Below, piece after piece: positions 41,521-50,536 of a stretch of DNA of 55,276 bases. Numbering within the stretch: position 1 is the first letter of the stretch; every line of letters starts with the position of its first letter. The stretch covers positions 1-55,276 of the forward strand of contig DASSIZ010000082.1 in the NCBI GenBank assembly GCA_035691485.1, in the 5' to 3' direction. Origin of the DNA: Terriglobales bacterium. Lineage in GTDB: Bacteria; Acidobacteriota; Terriglobia; Terriglobales; Acidobacteriaceae. The position numbers and the translations under genes are program-made. Below the pieces are notes generated by a model that did no database searches, was not told where the DNA came from, and saw only the letters and a program-made list of their open reading frames with translations.

Positions 41521-43374
41521 ATGGCCACCACACCAGCCAGCGAGTTTCACAGTCCGTCCTATGACGGCATCCTGCTGGCCGAGGAACTGCTCGACCTCGC
41601 CGAGCGCGCCCAAGCCTATACCAACGCCGCCGGCATCGCGCTTGCCCTTCGTCGCGGGCAAGACCTCCTGGTCCGCACCAGTACCGGCTGCGCGCCCGAC
41701 GTCGGCAGCATCATTCCAACCTCCGATGGCTTCATTGCCGACTGTCTCCGCACGCGGCGCCCGCTCTGCTGTCGCGACACCGAATCCGATGGCCGCGTCG
41801 GCCCCCTGTTCCGCGCCTTGAAAATCCGCTCCCTTATCGCGGTTCCCATCTGCGAACATCGCGATGCCAAGGGTGTACTGATCGTCATTGCTCCACTGCC
41901 CAATGCTTTTCAGCCGACTCATTCCGCGATTCTGATGACGCTCAGCGACATCATCGCCTCCAAGCTGGCGGCGCGGGATGCCATGCCCAACACCTACCTC
42001 GACATTACCGCGCCGGCAGTTGAGCCCGCGCCGGAGACTCCTAATCCGGCACCCGTCGTGAAGCCCGCCGCCTCAGCCGCGTCCAAGCCCGCTCCGCCGC
42101 CGGCCCCCGCGCTAAAGTCTGACCCGGCGCCGATGCCGTGGATGGCGCCCAATGCTTTTGCTCAAGAACCGAGTTGGCCCGCTCCGCCGCTTTCACAAAT
42201 TCCCGAGGCTCCTGCAGTTCCGGAGTCCGCCGGAGACGAATCGCCCTCCATTCCGGCTGCGCTTTTGCGCCTTGCCGCTATCCCGCTGCCGGAGGCAGCA
42301 CGGGAGGCTGAACCCGACCCTAGCCTGCTGAGTCCCTCCGAGGACCCGACCCGCTTCAAACGCCCGATCGCAGTAAGCACAACCGTCCGGCCGCGGCCGC
42401 CCTTGGCGTCGGCTAACACCACGCCGCTCGTGCCGGTCATCAACCCCGCAACCACCGTCCCGGAATCCATGGTACCGAAGCCCGCTATGACACCGGCCAA
42501 GCCGGTCGCGACCAAGCCACCGGCTCCCGCTCCCAAGCCAGCTGCCGTGATGAAGCCGGCGCCGGTTGTGCCGATCGCTCCCGCGTTCCAGCCAGTTGCC
42601 AACCCCTCCTCGGAAGCCGCCTTCGTTATCTCGCCGTCCATCGACTCTTGGAATGTGCCTTCGGTATCGAAGATCCCGAGCCGCCTCTTCGTCAGAGGTG
42701 GCGCTGCTGTCGCCGCGCTGATCATTTTCGCTGGATTTTGGATGTATGTTCGCGCCACCCGGGAAGTCGCGCCACCTGCTGCTGCCGCCATTCCGGCCGC
42801 CCCGGCCATAGTCGCCGCCGTGAACACCCCGGTCGCTGCCGCCTCTCCTACATCCTCCGCGAAGATTGAATTGGTAACTAAATCCGCCGAGCGCCAGCCG
42901 CCGAAGTCTTCCAGCCCAGAGGACACGACTACCGAGCTGCCGAAACGTACGCCAGCTCCCGTCCACGTCATTGAGATCGCGTCCGCCAAGCCGAAAGCAG
43001 AGTTCGTGCCCGATATGCCGGCGCCGAAACTGTCCGTTCCTTCGACGAATGACTCCACCCTCAGTTCGATCAGCAAACTGCCGGTCGCCATTCCCGAGCG
43101 CCCGAAATCCGAACTGGTGCAAGCCAGCGTGGTCTCCCGCGTCGCCCCCACCTACCCCTCCGTCGCCCGGCAAATGCACATCTTTGGCGCAGTTATTATG
43201 AGCGTTGAAGTATCGGAAACCGGCCGTGTCGGCGCGGTGAAGGTAATCAGCGGTCCCATGCAGCTGCGGTCAGCCGCCGTCGAAGCTGTGAGGCAGTGGC
43301 GTTACCGGCCCGCCACGCTGAACGGCCAACCCACCAACAGCACCGCTGAAGTGCAAGTAAATTTCGCCCGCTAG
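41521..43374 (+). CDS. GAF domain - transmembrane - TonB C-terminal fusion protein
   Basis: 617 residues from the ATG after GGAGG. Residues about 15-160 form a GAF domain (LLDLAERAQAYTNAAGIALALRRGQDLLVRTSTGCAPDVGSIIP ... ALKIRSLIAVPICEHRDAKGVLIVIAPLPNAFQPTH). A 230-residue Pro/Ala linker follows, a single TM helix at about 393-412 (GGAAVAALIIFAGFWMYVRA), another linker, and a TonB C-terminal domain at about 535-617 (VAPTYPSVARQMHIFGAVIMSVEVSETGRVGAVKVISG, AAVEAVRQWRYRPATLNG). The GAF part should be cytoplasmic and the TonB part periplasmic. TonB normally links ExbBD to receptors like the one at 11-15 kb; no exbBD is nearby. A linked sensor role is inferred. Confidence 0.85.
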   Translation: MATTPASEFHSPSYDGILLAEELLDLAERAQAYTNAAGIALALRRGQDLLVRTSTGCAPDVGSIIPTSDGFIADCLRTRRPLCCRDTESDGRVGPLFRALKIRSLIAVPICEHRDAKGVLIVIAPLPNAFQPTHSAILMTLSDIIASKLAARDAMPNTYLDITAPAVEPAPETPNPAPVVKPAASAASKPAPPPAPALKSDPAPMPWMAPNAFAQEPSWPAPPLSQIPEAPAVPESAGDESPSIPAALLRLAAIPLPEAAREAEPDPSLLSPSEDPTRFKRPIAVSTTVRPRPPLASANTTPLVPVINPATTVPESMVPKPAMTPAKPVATKPPAPAPKPAAVMKPAPVVPIAPAFQPVANPSSEAAFVISPSIDSWNVPSVSKIPSRLFVRGGAAVAALIIFAGFWMYVRATREVAPPAAAAIPAAPAIVAAVNTPVAAASPTSSAKIELVTKSAERQPPKSSSPEDTTTELPKRTPAPVHVIEIASAKPKAEFVPDMPAPKLSVPSTNDSTLSSISKLPVAIPERPKSELVQASVVSRVAPTYPSVARQMHIFGAVIMSVEVSETGRVGAVKVISGPMQLRSAAVEAVRQWRYRPATLNGQPTNSTAEVQVNFAR

Positions 43375-43896
43375 TTCTGCACCGCTACCAGGCCCACCTC
43401 TGCGCATCCTCGCAGATGTGGGCTTTTCTCTGCTCCGGCGAAGCCGAAGGGTCAGTGCCGGGAACTGAAACTTGGCACTTCCTGCCGTCATAAGGCAGGC
43501 TCGCTGCGGGGAACCGGGTGGCGCAGGCCTTCAGGCCTGCGAACTAAATAAGGCAGACTCGCTGCGGAGAACCGGGTGGTGCAGGCCTTCAGGCCTGCGA
43601 TCTTAGAACGTAATTTGAGCCGGCTTTAGCCGCTGAGGTACTTCGTCCGAAGTCGTATATGCGTGCTCCTTCCTTCCCTGCGCGAAACTTCAGCGCGAGC
43701 GCAGCGAGCCCGGTATGCATTGCCAGCCCAACGCGTTAGCGTTGGGTAGGATCGCCAAAAGCAAGCGCAGCCCGAGCGAATGCGAGGCCGACACGCCGTT
43801 CGTGAGGCCGGCAGCCCGAACCGCCCTTCTATTAACACTCAAGATCCAGCCGCGCCGCGGCGGCATAATGGGCAGCCCCGGGACTGTCGTTGATTT
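43375..43896. repeat. Repeat-rich intergenic region before tatA
   Basis: Two 58-bp tandem units (43,491-43,548 and 43,549-43,602), each ending in GCAGGCCTTCAGGCCTGC; a CCCAACGCGTTAGCGTTGGG palindrome (43,727-43,746); and the first copy of a 24-bp element (43,859-43,882). No gene seen. Confidence 0.75.
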
Positions 43897-43925
43897 TTGA
43901 CTATCCCACCGCACTGGCCTAGAAT
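43897..43925 (+). promoter_or_regulatory. Sigma-70-type promoter of tatA
   Basis: TTGACT, 17-bp spacer, TAGAAT, giving a leader of about 70 nt. Confidence 0.7.
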
Positions 43926-44001
43926 CGGGTCAGTTTCACGTACCTTGGAGCCGCCCTTACCGTGATCCCGGGCGACCGCCTCGGCGCAGGAGGTCACTTG
44001 T

Positions 44002-44166
44002 ATGATCGGCAAATTAGGGTTGCCGGAAATCCTCGTCATTTTGGCTATCGCCCTGCTTATCTTTGGGCCTGGGCGGCTGTCGGAACTCGGCAAGGGACTC
44101 GGCGAAGGGATTCGCAACTTTAGGTCTTCCGTCAAAGAGGGCGACCAGCCCACGGAAAAGAAGTGA
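44002..44166 (+). CDS. tatA: Sec-independent protein translocase subunit TatA
   Basis: 54 residues, at the short end for TatA. An N-terminal membrane helix ([19 protein letters not shown]) with the conserved phenylalanine-glycine hinge ([21 protein letters not shown]) and a charged tail. TatA oligomers form the channel through which folded twin-arginine proteins cross the inner membrane. AGGAGG lies 8 nt before the ATG. It stands alone with its own promoter and terminator; tatC is not in the window. Confidence 0.93.
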   Translation: MIGKLGLPEILVILAIALLIFGPGRLSELGKGLGEGIRNFRSSVKEGDQPTEKK

Positions 44167-44195
44167 CCCTCTGAGATCTTTCGCAGGGCTGGTTC

Positions 44196-44222
44196 AGCAC
44201 AGGCACGTTTGCCTGTGCTTTT
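44196..44222 (+). terminator. Rho-independent terminator of tatA
   Basis: AGCACAGGC-ACGTTT-GCCTGTGCT hairpin followed by TTTTCATTTTT, 30 bp after the stop. Confidence 0.8.
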
Positions 44223-44278
44223 CATTTTTGCATTCACGTCGGGCCCAACGCCGACGGCGCGACGCTCAGCCGCACAGC

Positions 44279-44302
44279 GGCGGCATCATGGGCAGCCCCG
44301 GG
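44279..44302. repeat. Second copy of the 24-bp element flanking tatA
   Basis: GGCGGCATCATGGGCAGCCCCGGG; matches 43,859-43,882 at 23 of 24 positions, same orientation. Confidence 0.75.
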
Positions 44303-44383
44303 CGTGAGCCCGGGGTTGGCATCTGCGGAACGCCGGGCGCGACCGATGCCGGCGCGCAAGCGATGGGAGAAGGAGCGCGCGCA

Positions 44384-44977
44384 CTACTGGCCGCTGATCT
44401 CTGACCACTGGCCACAGCTTTTCAACATGCGATACACCAGCGGCACCGGCAGCCCCACCACGTTGAAATAACATCCCTCCAGCCGGCAGATCCATCGCGA
44501 CGAAATCCCCTGGATGGCGTACGCACCCGCCTTTCCCATCGGTTCGCCGTGCGCCACGTACATCGCAATCTCCTCCTCCGTCAATTGTGAGAAGGTCACG
44601 TCGGTTGTCTCTGTGCGCACATCCTCAAAACCTTCCCCGATCAGGCACACTCCCGTGACCACCTGGTGGGTACGTCCCGACAGCAGCCGCAACATGCGCG
44701 TCGCATCCGCCGCATCCGCCGGTTTTTCCAGGATCTGCTCGTCCACCACCACGATAGTGTCCGCGCCCAACACCAATCGTCCCGGTGTCGCCGGCTGGTG
44801 GCTCGTGTGTTCCCACACGGCACGTGCCTTGTCGCGTGCCAGGCGCTGTGAATACTCCCGCGGCGGCTCGCCCTGCCTCAGCACCTCCGGCACATCCGAC
44901 GGCTGCACCGTGCACGCGATGCCGGCATTGCGCAGCAATTGCTGCCTTCGCGGCGAAGATGACGCCAGCACAAGCAT
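44384..44977 (-). CDS. maf: Maf-family nucleotide pyrophosphatase
   Basis: 197 residues, standard length. LVLASSSPRRQQLLRNAGI is the Maf start motif; PREYSQRLARDKARAV, GRLVLGADTIVVVDEQILEKPADAADATRMLRLLSGRTHQVVTGVCLI and the end KAGAYAIQGISSRWICRLEGCYFNVVGLPVPLVYRML follow. Maf proteins hydrolyse dTTP/UTP or modified nucleotides, and their overexpression blocks septation. The start at 44977 fits the conserved N-terminus; the open frame upstream is not conserved-looking. Divergent from treZ. Confidence 0.94.
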   Translation of the reverse strand: MLVLASSSPRRQQLLRNAGIACTVQPSDVPEVLRQGEPPREYSQRLARDKARAVWEHTSHQPATPGRLVLGADTIVVVDEQILEKPADAADATRMLRLLSGRTHQVVTGVCLIGEGFEDVRTETTDVTFSQLTEEEIAMYVAHGEPMGKAGAYAIQGISSRWICRLEGCYFNVVGLPVPLVYRMLKSCGQWSEISGQ

Positions 44978-45195
44978 GGCCGAGTTGTACTTGAGCCCTC
45001 GCGAAATTGCAAAGCCCTGTTCTCCCACGCGAGTTGCTTCCCATTGTGGAATGCCGCCTCGCAAATAAACACGTTTTCCACAATGTTCTACGTAGAACGT
45101 CCGTGCCAAACTCCGCCAACATCTCACATTGAAATGCATCCTTAATCCGTTTCGGTACGTCTGTAACGAGCGTGCTCCCGGTGTTCGCACCACAA

Positions 45196-46923
45196 ATGAG
45201 GCAGGGCGCCACCCTCCGCGGCGACGCCTGTCAGTTCCGCGTGTGGGCGCCGCGCGCCCGCCAAGTCACGCTGCGGCTGGTCGGCGGCGGTGACTACACC
45301 ATGCAGCGCGAAGACAGTGGCGTCTTCAACGCCACCATCCCGGCACGCGCCGGCGACCGCTATTTCTACATCGTGGATGGCGGGAAGCCGCTGCCAGACC
45401 CGGTCTCGCGCCTCCTGCCGGAAGGCGTGCACGGCCCCACTGAAATTGTCGACGCCGATGCTTTTCGCTGGACCGACGATCACTGGCGCGGCCTCGAGCT
45501 GCGCGATTCCATCATCTATGAGCTGCACGTCGGCGCTTTCACTCCATCCGGCACGTTCGACGGCGTCATTGGGCGGCTGGATTACCTGGCGTCGCTGGGC
45601 GTTTCGGTGCTGGAAATCATGCCGGTGGCGGCGTTTCCGGGCACGCGCAATTGGGGGTACGACGGCGCGTCGCCCTACGCCGTGCAAGCCAGCTACGGCG
45701 GGCCCGAAGGCCTGAAGCGGCTGGTGGATGCGGCGCACCGCGCCGGGATGGCAGTCATGCTCGACGTGGTTTACAACCACCTGGGTCCGGAGGGAAATTA
45801 CCTTGCGCAGTTCGGGCCGTACTACACCGCGCGTCATCACACGCCGTGGGGCGACGCCATCAATTATGACGACGCAGACGCGGCGCCGGTGCGGCAGTAC
45901 TTCGTCGATAACGCGCTGTATTGGGTGCGCGAGTACCACCTCGACGGCCTGCGGCTGGACGCGACGCAAACGATTCGCGACGAATCAGCGAAACACATTG
46001 TGCAGGAAATCGCCGAGAGCGTGCATGCGCTCGGACGCGAGTTGGGACGCCGGGTGTGCGTCATCTGCGAGACAGACGAGAATGACGCGCGCTACCTGCT
46101 GCCTCCGCCGCAGGGATTCGGCGTAGACGCTGTCTGGAGTGACGATTTCCATCACGCGCTGCACACACTGCTCACTCCTGAGCGCGAGGGATATTACCAG
46201 GACTTCGGACGAGGTGATCAATTGGCCCGCGCGCTGGAAGAAGGCTTCGGTTTCCAGGGCGAGCCGTTCAATTTCTGGGGCGGCAGACCGCGAGGAACCA
46301 GCGCGCAAGGGTTGCCGTTGTACCGGCACGTGATCGCGACGCAGAACCACGACCAGATCGGAAACCGCGCCCGTGGCGAACGCCTGACTTCGCTGGCGCC
46401 GCGCGGCGCGCGCAAGCTCGCCGCCGCACTGCTTCTGCTTGCGCCGCATACGCCCCTGCTGTTCATGGGCCAGGAATATGACGAGGATGCGCCGTTCCAA
46501 TTCTTCAGTGACTATGGAGACCCGGCGCTACAGCAGGCGGTACGCGAGGGCCGGCGGAAGGAATTCGTGGAGTTCGATTGGATCGACGTACCGGATCCGC
46601 AGGATCCTCAGACACTGGAGCGATCGAAGTTGAAGTGGAAGGTCGATGGCGGTTCCGATCGCCGAGGCGAATGTGCCGAGATGCTGGAGTGGTATCGGCG
46701 CCTGATCGAGTTGCGCAAGCGCCTCATCATTGCGGGTGAGCGCACCTGCGCGGCGCAGTGGCGCGACGGCAGCCTGGTTCTGCAGGTGCCGCGGGAAAAG
46801 GCTCGCGTCATGGTGCTCGCCGGGTTCGGCGCGCCGGCAGCGCGGGATGTCGACGTAAGCGGCTGGGGTGAGGCGATGCGCTCCGAGGCGGACGGGTACG
46901 AAGTCGTGGTGTACGAGCGTTAG
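45196..46923 (+). CDS. treZ: Malto-oligosyltrehalose trehalohydrolase
   Basis: 575 residues from ATG 45196 (an in-frame GTG at 45172 is also possible; neither has a good ribosome site). An N-terminal CBM48-like sandwich (ATLRGDACQFRVWAPRARQVTLRLVGGGDY) leads to a GH13 barrel: VLEIMPVAAFPGTRNWGYDGASPYAVQASYGGPEGL, MLDVVYNHLGPEGNY, HLDGLRLDATQTIRD (nucleophile Asp), VCVICETDEND (acid Glu), VWSDDFHHALH and TQNHDQIGNR. TreZ releases trehalose from maltooligosyl-trehalose made by TreY. No treY or treX lies in the window. Confidence 0.92.
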   Translation: MRQGATLRGDACQFRVWAPRARQVTLRLVGGGDYTMQREDSGVFNATIPARAGDRYFYIVDGGKPLPDPVSRLLPEGVHGPTEIVDADAFRWTDDHWRGLELRDSIIYELHVGAFTPSGTFDGVIGRLDYLASLGVSVLEIMPVAAFPGTRNWGYDGASPYAVQASYGGPEGLKRLVDAAHRAGMAVMLDVVYNHLGPEGNYLAQFGPYYTARHHTPWGDAINYDDADAAPVRQYFVDNALYWVREYHLDGLRLDATQTIRDESAKHIVQEIAESVHALGRELGRRVCVICETDENDARYLLPPPQGFGVDAVWSDDFHHALHTLLTPEREGYYQDFGRGDQLARALEEGFGFQGEPFNFWGGRPRGTSAQGLPLYRHVIATQNHDQIGNRARGERLTSLAPRGARKLAAALLLLAPHTPLLFMGQEYDEDAPFQFFSDYGDPALQQAVREGRRKEFVEFDWIDVPDPQDPQTLERSKLKWKVDGGSDRRGECAEMLEWYRRLIELRKRLIIAGERTCAAQWRDGSLVLQVPREKARVMVLAGFGAPAARDVDVSGWGEAMRSEADGYEVVVYER

Positions 46924-47001
46924 TGTTGTCGCAGCGCTCGCGCTTAGGGGCAAGCGCGCTCGCATTGTTGCGGCGCCGTTTGAGCACGCGCGCGGGCGGT
47001 C

Positions 47002-47727
47002 TCAGGCCTTGAGCCTGCCGGTCCAGAAGTAGCGCGCGCAGATACTCATGGCAAGCAGCCAAAGCCAGAGAATAAATTGCGTCGTGGTGAAGAAGTTGCT
47101 TTCGGACTGGCCGGCGGCGAGTGTAATCGATCGCGCCATGGCCGCCGCGTGCGTGGACTCCGCCGCCGGACGTATGTTGCCGAAAAGGAAATCAAAGACG
47201 GGAAAGAAAACGTTGTAGCGTCCGCTGGGAATATCGTGGTGGGCCATGTGATACTCGCGAACCCACCACAATCCCGGCAGCTTCCCGCCCAGGTGCACGC
47301 GCCAATGGATCTCCTCGACCAGGACCATGTACAGGCTGAAGCCGACAAGTATTCCCGGCGCGAACCCGAGCTTCCATCGCCAATCGAATAGCAACGCAAA
47401 TACCCCGTTGATGGCAAAAAGCGCGGCGACCAATAGCGGCGAACTGCCGAAGGTGACGTGCTCGGGTTCCTGCGGCGTGCCGACAGTGAGGTGGTGCATG
47501 AGATGGCCTTTGCCGAAGGAGGTGTTCGGCCAATGCAAAAGGTAGCGATGATAGAAGTACTCGAAGGCATTCGACCAAAGAAGGCCGATGAGAATGCCCA
47601 GCAGCCATCCCCGAGTTGACATACGAATGAAAGCGCTGGCAATCAATCCGGGAAGCGCGCCGCATGCAATGGCGGTGAGGGCGTTCTTGCGCTTCAGAGT
47701 CCGACCGAGCTCGAGGGAGGCGGTCAT
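47002..47727 (-). CDS. Fatty acid hydroxylase / sterol desaturase-family membrane protein
   Basis: 241 residues with four to five membrane helices. The di-iron histidine boxes are all present: HRYLLHWPNTSFGKGHLMHHLTV (HxxxxH and HxxHH) and EYHMAHHDIPSGRYNV (HxxHH), with VEEIHWRVHLGG between them. Relatives hydroxylate fatty acyl chains, carotenoids or sterols using O2. The arrangement resembles bacterial fatty-acid/carotenoid hydroxylases; the substrate is unknown. Stands alone between treZ and repeat DNA. Confidence 0.85.
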   Translation of the reverse strand: MTASLELGRTLKRKNALTAIACGALPGLIASAFIRMSTRGWLLGILIGLLWSNAFEYFYHRYLLHWPNTSFGKGHLMHHLTVGTPQEPEHVTFGSSPLLVAALFAINGVFALLFDWRWKLGFAPGILVGFSLYMVLVEEIHWRVHLGGKLPGLWWVREYHMAHHDIPSGRYNVFFPVFDFLFGNIRPAAESTHAAAMARSITLAAGQSESNFFTTTQFILWLWLLAMSICARYFWTGRLKA

Positions 47728-48019
47728 TCTCGCTTAGATTCCGGAGAAGCCGCCGCGAGTTGCTGCAGGTATCGGCCGAAAGCAGCCATGGAGGCTGGTT
47801 TCGGCGGGTGCGCAGCTCGGGCTCACGCCCTCGCGGAACAGCGTGCCGCCGGAAGGGTCTGGGGAATTTTTGGGGAAGCTGACCCACGGCTCACGCCGTG
47901 GGCTGGAATTGTGCCGGCTCCGCTACGCCCGGGCTGGAGTGGCGCGCCGTTAGTGTTCCGCAGACCCACATTTGCCAAGCGCAAATGTGGAGCACCAGCG
48001 GCGGCATTCAGGTCATAGA
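47728..48019. repeat. Intergenic region with an inverted composite repeat
   Basis: Holds the reverse-complement copy (about 47,810-47,940) of the composite block at 41,153-41,285, including CCCACGGCTCACGCCGTGGG at 47,883-47,902. No gene seen. Confidence 0.75.
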
Positions 48020-48775
48020 ATGGCAGCCTTGGCCAGGTCCGCAGAACTCGAGCGTGTGTGCGTCGTGCTGATCGCAACTCGCAATCCTCTGAACATTGGG
48101 GCGGCGGCGCGGGCCATGGCTAATTTTGGCTTTCATCGACTGAGAGTGGTGAATCCCTACGAGCCGTCCTTTCGCGAAGCGCGCTCGGCGGTGGGCGCCG
48201 GCGAGATCCTGGCGAAGGCGGAACGATTTGAGAGCGTGGCGGACGCGGTGGCCGATTGTGCGTTGGTAGTGGGCACGAGCGCGATGCGCAGCCGCGAAGC
48301 ACAGCACCCCCTCAGGCGCCTGGACGCCGGAGCGCGCCTGATCAAAAAGCAACTCTCATCAGGCCCGGTGGCGATCCTGTTTGGCTCGGAGAAGGTTGGA
48401 CTCTCAACATCGGACCTCAGCCACTGCCACTGGATGCTGCGGATTCCGACAGGCGAGAGGCAGCCCTCGATGAACCTGGGACAGGCGGTCGCCGTCTGTC
48501 TCTACGAACTTGCGCGCGAAAAGACGACCGCGCGGGACACCAGCAAGCCGGAAACTGCGGCCGCAGGTGAGGTGGAGCGGATCACGGAATTGCTGCTGGA
48601 GTCGCTGCGTGCCAGCGGCTACCTGAAACCACGAGCGTCTTTGGCGACGGAAGAAAAAATACGGCGCCTGGTTCGCCGTTTGCGGATTGAAGCAGACGAT
48701 GCCGAGGTGTGGCTGGGGATGCTGCGACAGATGCTGTGGAAGATGCGGCGAACCGGGCCGCGGCCGGCGGAATAA
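48020..48775 (+). CDS. trmJ: SPOUT-class RNA 2'-O-methyltransferase, TrmJ-like
   Basis: 251 residues. The SPOUT knot motifs are clear: VCVVLIATRNPLNIGAAARAMANFGF (motif 1), GPVAILFGSEKVGLS (motif 2) and IPTGERQPSMNLGQAVAVCLYEL (motif 3), followed by a helical C-terminal extension (about 180-251) as in TrmJ. TrmJ methylates the ribose of residue 32 in several tRNAs. The start at 48020 fits the first beta strand. Paralogue assignment within TrmH group 1 is by motif only. Confidence 0.85.
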   Translation: MAALARSAELERVCVVLIATRNPLNIGAAARAMANFGFHRLRVVNPYEPSFREARSAVGAGEILAKAERFESVADAVADCALVVGTSAMRSREAQHPLRRLDAGARLIKKQLSSGPVAILFGSEKVGLSTSDLSHCHWMLRIPTGERQPSMNLGQAVAVCLYELAREKTTARDTSKPETAAAGEVERITELLLESLRASGYLKPRASLATEEKIRRLVRRLRIEADDAEVWLGMLRQMLWKMRRTGPRPAE

Positions 48776-48800
48776 ATTCCGCGTTCCGAAATCCCAGGCC

Positions 48801-49952
48801 TCACACAATCTCGATGAGCCGCGCCAGCAGCGCGGTCCGGCGCGGAAGTTCGGAGATCACGATGGACTCATTGATGGCGTGGGCGCCTTCGCCGACCGCG
48901 CCGAGTCCATCGAGCGTGGGGATGCCGAGCGCGGCGGTGAAATTGCCGTCGGAACCGCCGCCTACGGAAGCTTCGCCAACTTCAAAGCCGAGTTCGCGGG
49001 CGGCAGCCTGTGCGTGGCGAAACAGAGCGACCACCTTCGGCGTGCGTTCCAGCGGCGGCCGGTTGATGCCGCCAGTGACTTGCAAGCGACAGGCCTTGTC
49101 GAATGGGCGCAAGCCGCGGAACTTGCGCTCGAGGCGCTGCGCGTCTGCCAGGCGGGCAATGCGCGCGTCCACTTCAACCTCGGCTTGGGCGGCGACCACG
49201 TTGGTGCGCGTGCCACCGCGGATGATGCCGGGATTCACGGTGATTCCACGTTTCATGTCGGTGAAGGCGGCGATGCGCTCGATCTGACGCGCAAGCTCGA
49301 TGATCGCGCTGTGGCCGTTCTGGGGGTCGAGGCCGGCGTGCGACGAGATTCCAGTCACCTTGACCTGGTATTCGCCGACGCCCTTGCGCGCGGTCTTGAG
49401 CGAGCCTTTCACTCCCGCAGACGGCTCAAGCACGAAAACGGCGGCCGATTGCTTGGCCAGCCTGGTAAGCAGAGCGCGCGATGAGGCGGACTTCACTTCT
49501 TCGTCGCTGACCAGGAGGACAGTCACGGGACGGGGAAGGGCGCCGAGAAGCTGCTGGAGGGCGTCCACGGCGAAGATCATTTGCGCGATGCCGGCCTTCA
49601 TGTCGTAAACGCCGGGACCGTAGAGGCGGCCATTGCGTTCGCGCGCCGGCATCATCTTGAGCGTGCCGACGTCCCAGACGGTGTCCATGTGCCCGAGGAG
49701 AAGGACGGGCTGGGCACGGCTGTCGGCGGCAAAGTCGGCCTGCAGGTGTTCTCCAAATTCCCGCGTGGGGTGGAGTCGGACACGCGCGCCAATGCCGGCA
49801 AATGTCTTTGCCAGAGATTGCGCAAACAGGTCCACCGCGGGTTTGTTGAAGCTGGGAGATTCCTGCTCGACCAGGTGGCGGATGGTCCGCACCATTTCGC
49901 CACGACGGCGTTCGAGCGCTGCAAGCAGTGGAAGTTTCTTGGCGGCAGTCAT
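48801..49952 (-). CDS. M20-family metallopeptidase (carboxypeptidase G2-like)
   Basis: 383 residues. Zinc ligands and catalytic residues can be placed: H88-x-D90 in LLLGHMDTVWDVG, bridging D117 in GPGVYDMKAG, general base and ligand pair E151-E152 in VSDEEVKS, E176 in VFVLEPS, and the C-terminal His in GLGAVGEGAHAINE. A dimerisation domain sits between about 195 and 300 (YQVKVTGISSHAGLDPQNGHSAIIELARQI). Relatives remove C-terminal glutamate (folates, glutamyl peptides) or deacylate amino acids. No signal peptide. Divergent from fabZ, whose -35 overlaps its first codons. Confidence 0.9.
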   Translation of the reverse strand: MTAAKKLPLLAALERRRGEMVRTIRHLVEQESPSFNKPAVDLFAQSLAKTFAGIGARVRLHPTREFGEHLQADFAADSRAQPVLLLGHMDTVWDVGTLKMMPARERNGRLYGPGVYDMKAGIAQMIFAVDALQQLLGALPRPVTVLLVSDEEVKSASSRALLTRLAKQSAAVFVLEPSAGVKGSLKTARKGVGEYQVKVTGISSHAGLDPQNGHSAIIELARQIERIAAFTDMKRGITVNPGIIRGGTRTNVVAAQAEVEVDARIARLADAQRLERKFRGLRPFDKACRLQVTGGINRPPLERTPKVVALFRHAQAAARELGFEVGEASVGGGSDGNFTAALGIPTLDGLGAVGEGAHAINESIVISELPRRTALLARLIEIV

Positions 49953-49966
49953 GCTTTCGCTATAAT
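49939..49966 (+). promoter_or_regulatory. Promoter of fabZ
   Basis: TTGGCG, 16-bp spacer, TATAAT, 20 bp upstream of the fabZ ATG and overlapping the start of the divergent peptidase gene. Confidence 0.55.
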
Positions 49967-49986
49967 GCCTGATTCACCGTGCAATC

Positions 49987-50490
49987 ATGGACACAGAAGC
50001 AACGAGGGAACCAAAAACGACGCTGGGCATCGAAGAAATCCAGCGCATTTTGCCGCATCGCTACCCGTTTCTGCTGATCGATCGGGTAGTGGATTTGACG
50101 CGCAAGGAGCGCATTGTCGCGCTCAAGAACGTAACCATCAACGAGCCCTTCTTCCAGGGACATTTCCCCGGCTATCCAATTATGCCGGGAGTGCTGATGG
50201 TGGAGGCAATCGCGCAGGCGGGCGGCGCGCTGCTGCTGACCGAGATCGCGGACCGGGAGCAGAGCCTGATGGTGTTTTCCGGGATCGAGCGGGCGCGCTT
50301 CCGGCGTCCGGTGGTGCCGGGAGACCAGTTGCGGATCGAGGTAACCGTGCTGGCGTGGCGGCGCAATGCGGTGCGCATGGAAGGGAACATCTTCGTGGGC
50401 GACAAGCGTGTCTGCGAGGCCATCGTGAGCTGCCGGCTGGTACCGCGAGCCGGCAGCATCGAGCCGGCGGAGGGCGAGGATCCCGCGTGA
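49987..50490 (+). CDS. fabZ: (3R)-hydroxyacyl-ACP dehydratase FabZ
   Basis: 167 residues. Hot-dog fold with IQRILPHRYPFLLIDRVVDL, VTINEPFFQGHFPGYPIMPGVLMVEAIAQAGG (catalytic H59 and E73) and RFRRPVVPGDQLRIEVTVL. It dehydrates beta-hydroxyacyl-ACP in fatty acid synthesis and is characteristically encoded next to lpxA, because lipid A synthesis consumes the same hydroxyacyl-ACP. lpxA follows after 46 bp. Confidence 0.96.
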   Translation: MDTEATREPKTTLGIEEIQRILPHRYPFLLIDRVVDLTRKERIVALKNVTINEPFFQGHFPGYPIMPGVLMVEAIAQAGGALLLTEIADREQSLMVFSGIERARFRRPVVPGDQLRIEVTVLAWRRNAVRMEGNIFVGDKRVCEAIVSCRLVPRAGSIEPAEGEDPA

Positions 50491-50536
50491 TCGCGAATCG
50501 CGCGCGGCATCAATTGAAAGCTCGAACCTAACTTCC

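Noticed and set aside
44384-45193. Longer Maf protein starting at 45193
   Set aside because: The extra 72 residues are unlike Maf and overlap the treZ start; the conserved LASSSPRR start is at 44977.
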